From: Collinsella sp.
GTDB taxonomy: Bacteria; Actinomycetota; Coriobacteriia; Coriobacteriales; Coriobacteriaceae
Length of the DNA: 15,672 nucleotides
Direction: 5' to 3'
NCBI GenBank assembly: GCA_031292915.1
Contig: JAUMSH010000020.1
Location: 1 to 15,672 of the forward strand
Below are positions 9,105 to 15,672 of the stretch, in pieces. The notes beneath the pieces were generated by a model. The model was not told the origin of the DNA and searched no databases. It saw only the letters and a program-made list of their open reading frames with translations. The position numbers and the translations under genes were made by a program. Numbering within the stretch: the stretch's first letter is position 1; every line of letters starts with the position of its first letter.

Positions 9105-9788
9105 CTACATCTGCATAAACGGGTTCTGCATAAGTTCGCGCGCCATCGTGGTCGAATCGCCATGGCCCGTCAAGCAAACGGTATCGGGCGGAAGCATCTT
9201 GGCAAGTTTGGAGAGCGAGCACATAATCGCCGCCTCGTCACCGCCGGAAAGATCGGTACGACCGTGGCTGTCCGGGAAAAGCGTGTCGCCCACAAAGGCG
9301 ATGTTCCCCTGCTCGGTCGCGGCGAACAGGACGATGCCGCCCGGCGTATGCCCCGGCGCCTCGATCACCTGCAGGCAGACGTCGCCCACCTCGATTGTAT
9401 CGCCCTCGGCAAGCAAACGCGTCGGCTCACCCGGATCGGGCGTCTCGATACCCCACATGGCGCGCTGCTCCTCGATATTTGCGCGAGGTACCGTCACGTC
9501 CTTAGCGCACAACTCATATAGTGCGCTGTCGCCAACGACAGCTCGAACCCCGGCAACCCCGCCAACATGGTCGGCATGACCGTGCGTGCAGACAGAGCCG
9601 AGTACGCGCGCCTCGGGATGCGCGGTGTGGATATGCTCCACAAGACGCTCGCCCTCCCACGCCGGATCGACGATTAAGCACTCGTCATTCGAAATCACGG
9701 CGTAGCTGTTGGTCTGAATCGGGCCGTTGACGAGCGCCTCAATCGAAGCCGCGCCTCGGGGTGTCAGGTCCAAAGTCATATCGTCCAC
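9105..9788 (-). CDS. metallo-beta-lactamase-fold hydrolase, glyoxalase II-like
   Basis: About 227 residues with a complete MBL metal site: THGHADH (His71, His73, Asp75, His76, numbered from the upstream ATG at 9794), His149 in APGHTPGG, Asp170 in FVGDTLFP, and His211 in TGHGDS. It belongs to the short single-domain group, like E. coli YcbL, often annotated hydroxyacylglutathione hydrolase, but the C-terminal glutathione-binding domain of true glyoxalase II is absent, so the substrate is open. The chosen start is GTG at 9788: GGAGG lies eight bases before it but only two bases before the ATG at 9794. It follows rel by about 88 bases, behind a terminator-like hairpin. An MBL gene near recJ and rel is a known arrangement in Clostridia. 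Confidence 0.88.
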   Translation of the reverse strand: MDDMTLDLTPRGAASIEALVNGPIQTNSYAVISNDECLIVDPAWEGERLVEHIHTAHPEARVLGSVCTHGHADHVGGVAGVRAVVGDSALYELCAKDVTVPRANIEEQRAMWGIETPDPGEPTRLLAEGDTIEVGDVCLQVIEAPGHTPGGIVLFAATEQGNIAFVGDTLFPDSHGRTDLSGGDEAAIMCSLSKLAKMLPPDTVCLTGHGDSTTMARELMQNPFMQM

Positions 9789-9804
9789 GCGCATACCCTC
9801 CTTC

Positions 9805-9842
9805 TAAAATACGTTCGAGGCACCAAGCGATGCCTCGAACGT
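9805..9842 (-). terminator. terminator hairpin between rel and the MBL gene
   Basis: A perfect 12 bp stem (9831-9842 with 9811-9822, ACGTTCGAGGCA), loop of eight bases, then ATTTTA. It starts 35 bases after the rel stop, and the ribosome binding site of the MBL gene begins directly after the T run. The MBL gene therefore depends on read-through or on a promoter I cannot see. Confidence 0.8.
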
Positions 9843-9876
9843 AACCAATATCTATGATGCTGAGAGGCTCTCGCAC

Positions 9877-12237
9877 CTACACACGGCGCTTGAGTTGCGC
9901 TCCGCCCTCGCCGGGCATAAGACGGCGAGCGTCGTAGACCGAATCGACACTGCTGATGGAAGCCAGCAGCGGATCCAGGCCGCTCGCATCCGAAATCTCG
10001 ACCATAAAGCGCAGGGTCGCAATACCCTCGCGGTTGGTCGAGGTGGCGGCGGAAAGGATATTGCCGCCTGCATCGCCAATGGCAATGGTGACGTCCTTGA
10101 GCAGGCCCATGCGGTCCAGGCACTCGACCACGATCTCGACCTGGAAGAGAGTGTCGGCAGCACCATCCCACTCTACGTCAATCATGCGCTCGGGGTGCTC
10201 CATGAGGCCCTTGACGTTGGGGCAGTTGGCGCGATGCACTGAGACACCTCGGCCACGCGTGATGAAGCCGACGATGTCGTCGCCCGTCACGGGGTTGCAG
10301 CAATGAGCCAGACGGACCAGCAGGCCGCTGTTGCTCTCGCCCTTGACGATAATGCCGTTACTTGCGCTCTTGCCGCGCTTTTGCGGCTTGCGGTTGGAGC
10401 CGCGAGCAGGCTGTTTCACGACCTCGGCGATAGCCTCGGCCTTGGTGAGCTGTTCCTCGGGCTTGGGGTCCAAGATTTGCTCGACCTTATTGCCCACAGC
10501 GCGCGGGGCAACCTTGCCGGCGCCGACGGCGGCAAACAGGTCCTCGAGCTGCTTGAAGTTAAACTGCTCCGCTACGGCGTTGAGCGCACGCGTCGAACGC
10601 GGCGTAGAAATGCCATAGCCACGCTTCCGCAGGTCCTTGGCCAGCATATCGCGGCCGGCAGCAGCGTCGTCATCCTTGGTCGCAGCGGCAAAATAGCGGC
10701 GGATCTTTGACTTGGCGGAAGGCGTCTTAACGATCTTGAGCCAATCACGCGACGGCTTGGAACTCTTGTTAGTCAGGATCTCGACACGGTCACCCGTCTT
10801 AATCTCGTGCGTGAGCGGAGCCACCGCACCGTTGATTTTGGCGCCGACGCAGTGGTTACCGACCTCGGTGTGAACGGCGTAGGCAAAGTCGAGCGGCGTG
10901 GAGCCGGCACGAAGCGCCATGACCTCGCCCTTGGGTGTAAAGACAAAGATCTCTTGGTCGAACAGATCGACCTTCAGTGAATGCAGGTATTCCTTGGCGT
11001 CCGTAATCTCGTCAGAAGCCGCCCAATCAAGCGAATGTTTGAGCCAGTTAATCTGGTCGTCCAGACGCTGGGCATCATTGGTCTTAGACGCAGACGATCC
11101 GCCCGACTTCTTATAGAGCCAGTGGGCGGCAATGCCGTACTCGGCCTGCTCATGCATCTCATAGGTTCGAATCTGAATCTCGAGCGGACGGGCCGTGGGG
11201 CCGATAACCGTCGTATGGAGCGACTGGTAGTTATTGACCTTGGGCATGGCGATATAGTCTTTAAAACGACCGGGCATGGGGTGCCACAGCGTATGCACCG
11301 CGCCGAGCGTGGAGTAGCAATCGCGCACCGAATGCGTGATGACGCGCAGCGCCACCAGGTCGTAGATCTCGGAGAATTCCTTGCCCTTGCGCTTCATCTT
11401 TTGGTAGATGGACCAATAGTGCTTGGAGCGGCCATTGATCTGGAAGCCCTCCAGGCCAATGCGGTTGAGCTCGTCGGTGAGCGTCTTGATGGTCTCGGCC
11501 AGATAGCGCTCACGGACCTCGCGCGACTCCGCCACCATGCGCGCGATGCGCTGGTAGGCATCGGGCTCAAGGTAGAAGAAGGACAGGTCCTCGAGCTCCC
11601 ACTTAATGGAGCTCATGCCCAGACGGTCGGCCAGGGGCGCATACACGTCCATGGTCTCGCGAGCCTTAAACAGGCGACGGTCCTCGCGAAGGGCCGCCAG
11701 CGTACGCATGTTATGCAGGCGGTCGGCAAGCTTAACGATAATGACGCGGATGTCCTTGGACATGGCGAGGAACATCTTGCGCAGCGTAAGCGCCTGCTTC
11801 TCGTCCATGCTATCGACTTCGATGTTGGTAAGCTTGGTCACGCCATCGACGAGCTCGGCTACCGTATCGCCAAACAGACCGGAAACATCGGCAAGCGAGG
11901 TCTCGGTATCCTCAACGGTATCGTGCAGCAGCGCGGCGCACACCACATCGCAGTCCATCTTGAGGTCGGCCAAAATGATGGCAACCTCGACGGGATGGTT
12001 AATGTACATCTCACCCGAGCGCCGCTTTTGGTTGCAGTGCTTCTCGGCAGCAAAGCAATAGGCCTGCTCCACCTTAGAAAAGTCGTCCTCATTCATATAT
12101 TTGAGGCACAGGCGCTCCAGCTTGTCGTAGCTGTCCGCCATAATCTCGGGCGGCAGCTCATCGGCATGCTTATAGTGCTCCATCTCCGAGAACGGCTGGA
12201 GGGTGGAATCATGGGCGGTACGGGCTGCGGCATCCAT
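9877..12237 (-). CDS. relA: bifunctional (p)ppGpp synthetase/hydrolase RelA/SpoT
   Basis: Makes and degrades the stringent-response alarmone (p)ppGpp on the ribosome. The 786 residues show the full long-RSH layout. HD hydrolase: NHPVEVA (His81), LLHDTVEDT (His105, Asp106), KLADRLHNMRTL (Asp172). Synthetase: EIYDLVALRVI, GRFKDYIAMPKVNNYQSLHT (324-342) and EIQIRTYEMHEQAEYGIAAHW. The RFKD sequence is the RXKD type of bifunctional Rel/SpoT, not the EXDD of synthetase-only RelA. A TGS domain lies at about 425-490, a zinc-finger-like CCNP...VHRANC at 646-672 and a C-terminal ACT domain at about 697-776. Both active sites look intact. AAGGGG six bases before the ATG supports the start. It follows recJ by 15 bases with no terminator, so the two are an operon; a 12 bp hairpin follows it. 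Confidence 0.96.
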   Translation of the reverse strand: MDAAARTAHDSTLQPFSEMEHYKHADELPPEIMADSYDKLERLCLKYMNEDDFSKVEQAYCFAAEKHCNQKRRSGEMYINHPVEVAIILADLKMDCDVVCAALLHDTVEDTETSLADVSGLFGDTVAELVDGVTKLTNIEVDSMDEKQALTLRKMFLAMSKDIRVIIVKLADRLHNMRTLAALREDRRLFKARETMDVYAPLADRLGMSSIKWELEDLSFFYLEPDAYQRIARMVAESREVRERYLAETIKTLTDELNRIGLEGFQINGRSKHYWSIYQKMKRKGKEFSEIYDLVALRVITHSVRDCYSTLGAVHTLWHPMPGRFKDYIAMPKVNNYQSLHTTVIGPTARPLEIQIRTYEMHEQAEYGIAAHWLYKKSGGSSASKTNDAQRLDDQINWLKHSLDWAASDEITDAKEYLHSLKVDLFDQEIFVFTPKGEVMALRAGSTPLDFAYAVHTEVGNHCVGAKINGAVAPLTHEIKTGDRVEILTNKSSKPSRDWLKIVKTPSAKSKIRRYFAAATKDDDAAAGRDMLAKDLRKRGYGISTPRSTRALNAVAEQFNFKQLEDLFAAVGAGKVAPRAVGNKVEQILDPKPEEQLTKAEAIAEVVKQPARGSNRKPQKRGKSASNGIIVKGESNSGLLVRLAHCCNPVTGDDIVGFITRGRGVSVHRANCPNVKGLMEHPERMIDVEWDGAADTLFQVEIVVECLDRMGLLKDVTIAIGDAGGNILSAATSTNREGIATLRFMVEISDASGLDPLLASISSVDSVYDARRLMPGEGGAQLKRRV

Positions 12238-12252
12238 CGAGGTCCCCTTCCC

Positions 12253-15200
12253 CTAGGCCCGCGGTACGATCGGGCGGTTAACTTTGGCTAGCATATCAGA
12301 AGCGCACGAATCGAGTGCCCAGCTCCGGAAAGCCGAGAACTCCATGCGCGAGCGCAAGCCCTCCAAATAGCGAATTGACCTGCTCAATTGCACACGGCCG
12401 GGGTTTTCTGCCATCGCGATGCGACGGGTGTCGTCAAACCCCGAAACGCGACAGAAACCAAGCTCTTCGAAGATTCCCAGGCCGCTTTCCACCGAGCGCT
12501 CGTCGACCGGCGTGCGGGCATCGATGGCAAGACACATCTGCGCGATATCGATATCGCTCGCACTAAACGAGTCGTCTCCGGTCTTGCCGCGGTTGGAGCG
12601 CCACATAGTCTGCAGCGCTCGATAGAGCGTGACGAGCTCGTCGCGCTCGGGCGCGTAGCAGTCGAGCAGGCGCTCGTTAATGCGAGCGTCACGCGACGAA
12701 TAGAGCAAGTGAATCACGGCAGGCTGGCCGTCGCGACCGGCGCGGCCGCTCATCTGGTTAAACTCAATGCCGCCAAACGGCATGTGGTAGAGCACGACAT
12801 GGCGAATATCGGGAAGGTTAACGCCCTCGCCAAAGGCAGAGGTCGAGACGATGCAGCTGAGGCTGCCGTCTCGAAACGCTTCCTCGACACGGCGACGATC
12901 GGAGCGCGCAAGCCCCGCGTTATAGAACGCGATGCGGGTCGCGCAATCGGGTACCCGCTTGCGCAGTGTCTTGGCAAGCGCCACGGACTGATCACGCGAG
13001 TTGACGTAGATGACGGTCTTCTCCCCCGTCGCCACGATTGACACCAGGCGGTTCTCGCGGCTCGCAAGGTCTCGGTCATCCTCGAGCTGCAAGTTCTCGC
13101 GCACCGTCTCGTCGACCACCGTGCGGGTAATCGGCAGCACGCGGGCGAGCTCGGCCACAACCGGAGCCGTTGCGGTGGCAGTCGCGGCCAGAACGACCGG
13201 GTCGCCCAAGGCCTTGAGGATATCGGGCATGTCGAGATAGGCGCTGCGGTCGCCGCCCTTGGCAAGACCGGCATGATGCGCCTCGTCAATAACGACAAAA
13301 CCGATGCGCCCCGAACGCGCAAAGCGGTCGCGGTGAATGGACAGGAACTCGGGCGTCGTGAGCACGATGCCGGTGCGGCCCGAAGCCAAGCCGGCAAACA
13401 CGTCATCGCGCGCCGCCTCCACGGTCTCGCCGGTCAGCACGCCCACGCCAATGCCGAGCGCGGCCATCGTCGACGAGAGGTGATAGGCCTGGTCGGCAAC
13501 GAGCGCGCGCAGCGGATAGACAAAGATGCTCGCACGCCCGCGAAGGACCGCCTCGCGCGCGGCATGCACATGGAAGATAAGCGACTTGCCGCGCCCTGTT
13601 CCCATAACGGCCAGAACACTTTGGTGATCGGCCAGGGCATCGAGCGCCTCGACCTGCGCGCGGTGCGGCTGATTCGAGCCGATAAAGCTATGAATAAGCG
13701 AGCGCGTCAGCTCGGTATAGGAAAGCTGGGCGAGCGTTTGGCGCTTGCGGGACTCCAGACGAAGACCGGCGTCCGCAGGCTCCACGCCGCGGCGAAGCTC
13801 ACATGCCGGGTCGTCAACGCTGGGCGCCGTGGTATCGCGGACCAAGACATCCTTGATCATGAGCTTTGGCTTTACGCGACCTTGCCAATGCTCGGCCACG
13901 GCCTCGAACACTAAATCGACGGCGCTATCGCAATTGATGAGCTTATCGATCTGCGGCACGCGGAACATAATGGCCGGCACACTCGCGGCGCCATCGGTCG
14001 CCACGAAGCGCATGTGCTCGCCGGTTTTGCCCACCACGGCGCGATTGCACATTGTCACGCCCTCGGCCGCCAACAGCGGCACCTTGTTGCCCTGGCCAAA
14101 CGGCTCAAGACGGGAGATCTGCTCGATGGTCTCGATATTCAGCTCGGAGAGGTCAACGGTGGCGGCAACCTCGTCGGTGTCCTCAAAGTCCTCGGCGGGA
14201 AGCTCGGACAGCACGGCCGAAAGGCGACGACGGAACTCGTCGAGCTTGGACGCCTCGATGGTCACGCCCACCGCACCGGCATGCCCGCCGCGACGAATCA
14301 GCAGATCGGAGCAGCGTTCTACGGCGTCGAACAGGTTGACTTTGCCCACCGAGCGACCCGAACCTCGAGCGATACCGTCTTCGATCGAGAACAGCAGCGC
14401 CGGCACGTGATAACGGTTGGTCAGGCGGCTCGCTACGATACCCTTGACGCCCTCGTGCCAGCCCTCGCCACCCACGACGATTGCGCGACCGCCATCATAG
14501 GTCTCCTCGACCTTTGCCATGGCATCGCGCGTGAGCTCCGCCTCGATCTCGCGACGCTGACGGTTAATCTCCTCGAGCTCGGCCGCCAGCGCGCTTGCCT
14601 CGATGGGATCGCGGGCAAGCAGCAGGTCGAGCGCCAGCTTGGGATCGGCCATGCGGCCGGCGGCGTTCAAGCGGGGAATGAGCGAAAACGATAGGCCATC
14701 GGCCGTAATACTAGAGAGGTCGGCCTTGGCGAGCGCGGCCAGCGCGATATAGCCGGGGCGGGCCGTCACACGCATCTGCTGGATGCCCTCGGCGACCAGC
14801 GCGCGGTTCTCGGGCGTCAGCGGCATCATGTCGGACACGGTACCAAGCGCCGCGACCTCGATCAGCGAACGCCAATACGACGGCTTGCCCAGACGCTCGC
14901 CCAGGACCTGCACCAGCTTGAGCGCCACACCGGCACCGGCAAGCTCGCGCGAGGGACCCTCGTCCTCGAGCTTTGGGTCGGTCAGGGGCACGCCCTGCGG
15001 CACCTGGTCGGAGGGCTCGTGATGGTCCGTGACCACTAAATCGATCCCCAGGCTCTCCAGATAGGAGACCTCTTCCTTGGCGGCAATACCGTTATCGACG
15101 GTCACGATCAGCTGGGGGCGAGCGAGCTCGTTAACGCGGTCGAGCGCCGCGCGCGAAAGACCGTAGCCCTCGTCAAAGCGATGCGGAATAAACGGCGTGA

Positions 15201-15540
15201 CATCGGCGCCAAACGTGCGCAGCGCCTCGGTCAACAGGCAGGTCGACGTAATACCGTCAACGTCAAAATCGCCAAAGACCGCGATGTGCTCGTGGTTGCG
15301 AATAGCGTGCTCGACGCGGTCGGCAACGACCGACATGCCCGGGATAATGAGTGGGTCGGCCCAGTCGCGATCAAGCGAATGCGTCAAAAACAGCTGGCCT
15401 TCTTCGATGGATGTAATGCCGTGCGCAACCATAATGCGCGCCACCAGCCCGGGTATGCCCAGGCCAGCCGAAAGCTCCTTTTCGAGCTCGGGGCTTTGCT
15501 GAGCGACCGCCCAGCGATGCGTCGTCTTAAGCGATGACAT
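12253..15540 (-). CDS. recJ: RecJ exonuclease fused to a RecQ-like DEAH helicase
   Basis: 1095 residues, about twice the size of E. coli RecJ. Residues 1-570 are a full RecJ: VFGDFDVDG (Asp91, 93, 95), VTVDNGIA (Asp149), VVTDHHEP (172-174), GTVSDMMPL, RLNAAGRMADP, DHHA1 motif RGGHAGAVG (417-425) and the OB-domain signature LEPFGQGN (478-485). After a linker (about 570-620) comes a superfamily 2 helicase: MGTGRGKS (646-653, Walker A), VIDEAHH (750-756), ATATAT (786-791), STSAFGEGVNLP and QMSGRAGRDG (929-938). The C terminus (960-1095) lacks the four-cysteine RecQ zinc cluster and shows no clear HRDC domain. RecJ degrades single-stranded DNA 5' to 3' and RecQ unwinds DNA for it at stalled forks. 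ATG at 15540 was chosen over GTG at 15585 because GGGGGTGG precedes it and it fits the RecJ N terminus. Upstream frame overlap at 15527-15592 may couple translation. Confidence 0.95.
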   Translation of the reverse strand: MSSLKTTHRWAVAQQSPELEKELSAGLGIPGLVARIMVAHGITSIEEGQLFLTHSLDRDWADPLIIPGMSVVADRVEHAIRNHEHIAVFGDFDVDGITSTCLLTEALRTFGADVTPFIPHRFDEGYGLSRAALDRVNELARPQLIVTVDNGIAAKEEVSYLESLGIDLVVTDHHEPSDQVPQGVPLTDPKLEDEGPSRELAGAGVALKLVQVLGERLGKPSYWRSLIEVAALGTVSDMMPLTPENRALVAEGIQQMRVTARPGYIALAALAKADLSSITADGLSFSLIPRLNAAGRMADPKLALDLLLARDPIEASALAAELEEINRQRREIEAELTRDAMAKVEETYDGGRAIVVGGEGWHEGVKGIVASRLTNRYHVPALLFSIEDGIARGSGRSVGKVNLFDAVERCSDLLIRRGGHAGAVGVTIEASKLDEFRRRLSAVLSELPAEDFEDTDEVAATVDLSELNIETIEQISRLEPFGQGNKVPLLAAEGVTMCNRAVVGKTGEHMRFVATDGAASVPAIMFRVPQIDKLINCDSAVDLVFEAVAEHWQGRVKPKLMIKDVLVRDTTAPSVDDPACELRRGVEPADAGLRLESRKRQTLAQLSYTELTRSLIHSFIGSNQPHRAQVEALDALADHQSVLAVMGTGRGKSLIFHVHAAREAVLRGRASIFVYPLRALVADQAYHLSSTMAALGIGVGVLTGETVEAARDDVFAGLASGRTGIVLTTPEFLSIHRDRFARSGRIGFVVIDEAHHAGLAKGGDRSAYLDMPDILKALGDPVVLAATATATAPVVAELARVLPITRTVVDETVRENLQLEDDRDLASRENRLVSIVATGEKTVIYVNSRDQSVALAKTLRKRVPDCATRIAFYNAGLARSDRRRVEEAFRDGSLSCIVSTSAFGEGVNLPDIRHVVLYHMPFGGIEFNQMSGRAGRDGQPAVIHLLYSSRDARINERLLDCYAPERDELVTLYRALQTMWRSNRGKTGDDSFSASDIDIAQMCLAIDARTPVDERSVESGLGIFEELGFCRVSGFDDTRRIAMAENPGRVQLSRSIRYLEGLRSRMEFSAFRSWALDSCASDMLAKVNRPIVPRA

Positions 15541-15592
15541 AGGCGCCCACCCCCGATAGGGGCAGGTCGCCGCGATACCTCTCACGGTTCAT
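15527..15592 (-). CDS. possible 21-codon leader ORF overlapping the recJ start
   Basis: ATG at 15592 to TAA at 15527, encoding MNRERYRGDLPLSGVGAYVIA. AGAGGA lies nine to ten bases before the ATG, a better ribosome site than that of recJ itself, and this is the first ATG after the predicted recJ promoter. The frame overlaps the recJ ATG by 14 bases and is shifted relative to it, as in translational coupling. It may be chance; a peptide function is not implied. Confidence 0.35.
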   Translation of the reverse strand: MNRERYRGDLPLSGVGAYVIA

Positions 15593-15611
15593 AGCGATGA
15601 GTCCTCTGTGT

Positions 15612-15654
15612 ATGCCCGCTTCGGCAGGCAGATCTGTTGAACGGATTTATTATA
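15612..15654 (-). promoter_or_regulatory. recJ-rel promoter -10 and 5' leader hairpin
   Basis: TATAAT at 15649-15654 is a perfect -10; the matching -35 would fall outside the window. Transcription would start near 15642. A 6 bp hairpin, GCCTGC/GCGGGC with loop CGAA (15614-15629), would lie in the 5' leader between the start site and the possible leader ORF. Confidence 0.6.
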
Positions 15655-15672
15655 CCGTGCAGCGCGGACGCA

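Noticed and set aside
8911..9222. Upstream extension of the aldolase frame to 392 residues
   Set aside because: It would overlap the MBL gene and pass through the fba promoter; the ATG at 8910 has AGGAGG at the right distance and matches the family N terminus.
10981..12291. A 436-codon open frame on the plus strand opposite rel
   Set aside because: It is antisense to a well-conserved gene, has no recognisable domains, and arises from the codon bias of rel.
12388..14694. Long plus-strand frames opposite the recJ-recQ fusion
   Set aside because: They mirror codon bias of the real gene and have no family match or ribosome sites that I could find.
15541..15585. GTG at 15585 as the recJ start
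   Set aside because: No ribosome site precedes it, and the added 15 residues do not resemble RecJ N termini.

Overview
The window looks like a chromosomal segment of a GC-rich, low-branching actinobacterium of class Coriobacteriia, most likely Collinsella (C. aerofaciens group). The call rests on recognising the 16S rRNA sequence from memory, on boxA elements of actinobacterial type, and on the proteins; no search was run. Every gene I can support lies on the minus strand, so transcription runs from the high-coordinate end towards position 1.

In order of transcription: (1) 15672-9105, a DNA-repair and stringent-response cluster. A very large RecJ exonuclease fused to a RecQ-like helicase is followed after 15 bases by a bifunctional RelA/SpoT (p)ppGpp enzyme, then by a metallo-beta-lactamase-fold hydrolase that sits behind a terminator-like hairpin. 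The order recJ-rel-MBL resembles the cluster known from Clostridia, without apt. (2) 8910-8044, class II fructose-bisphosphate aldolase with its own extended -10 promoter and an unusually long stem-loop at its 3' end. (3) 8043-7691, a non-coding stretch with two diverged tandem copies of a ~90 bp palindromic element. (4) 7690-6257, a cytoplasmic transglutaminase-like protein of unknown role. (5) 6217-5900, tRNA-Leu(CAA), its terminator, a palindrome-dense 115 bp island, and a second copy of the tRNA 3' end plus terminator, resembling an att-site duplication or a decayed tRNA. (6) 5900-4441, the infC-rpmI-rplT translation operon, with a leader attenuator, a probable AUA start codon for infC, and a strong terminator. 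(7) 4440-1, an rRNA operon: leader with hairpins and boxA, complete 16S, a spacer without tRNA but with a second boxA, and the 5' two thirds of 23S, cut by the window edge.

The most notable points are the RecJ-RecQ fusion (two enzymes that cooperate at stalled forks, in one chain), the tRNA-Leu 3'-end duplication, the AUA start and attenuator of infC, and a 38-base stretch of the 16S gene in which eleven or twelve highly conserved bases all read G on the plus strand. The last looks more like a sequencing or assembly error than biology.
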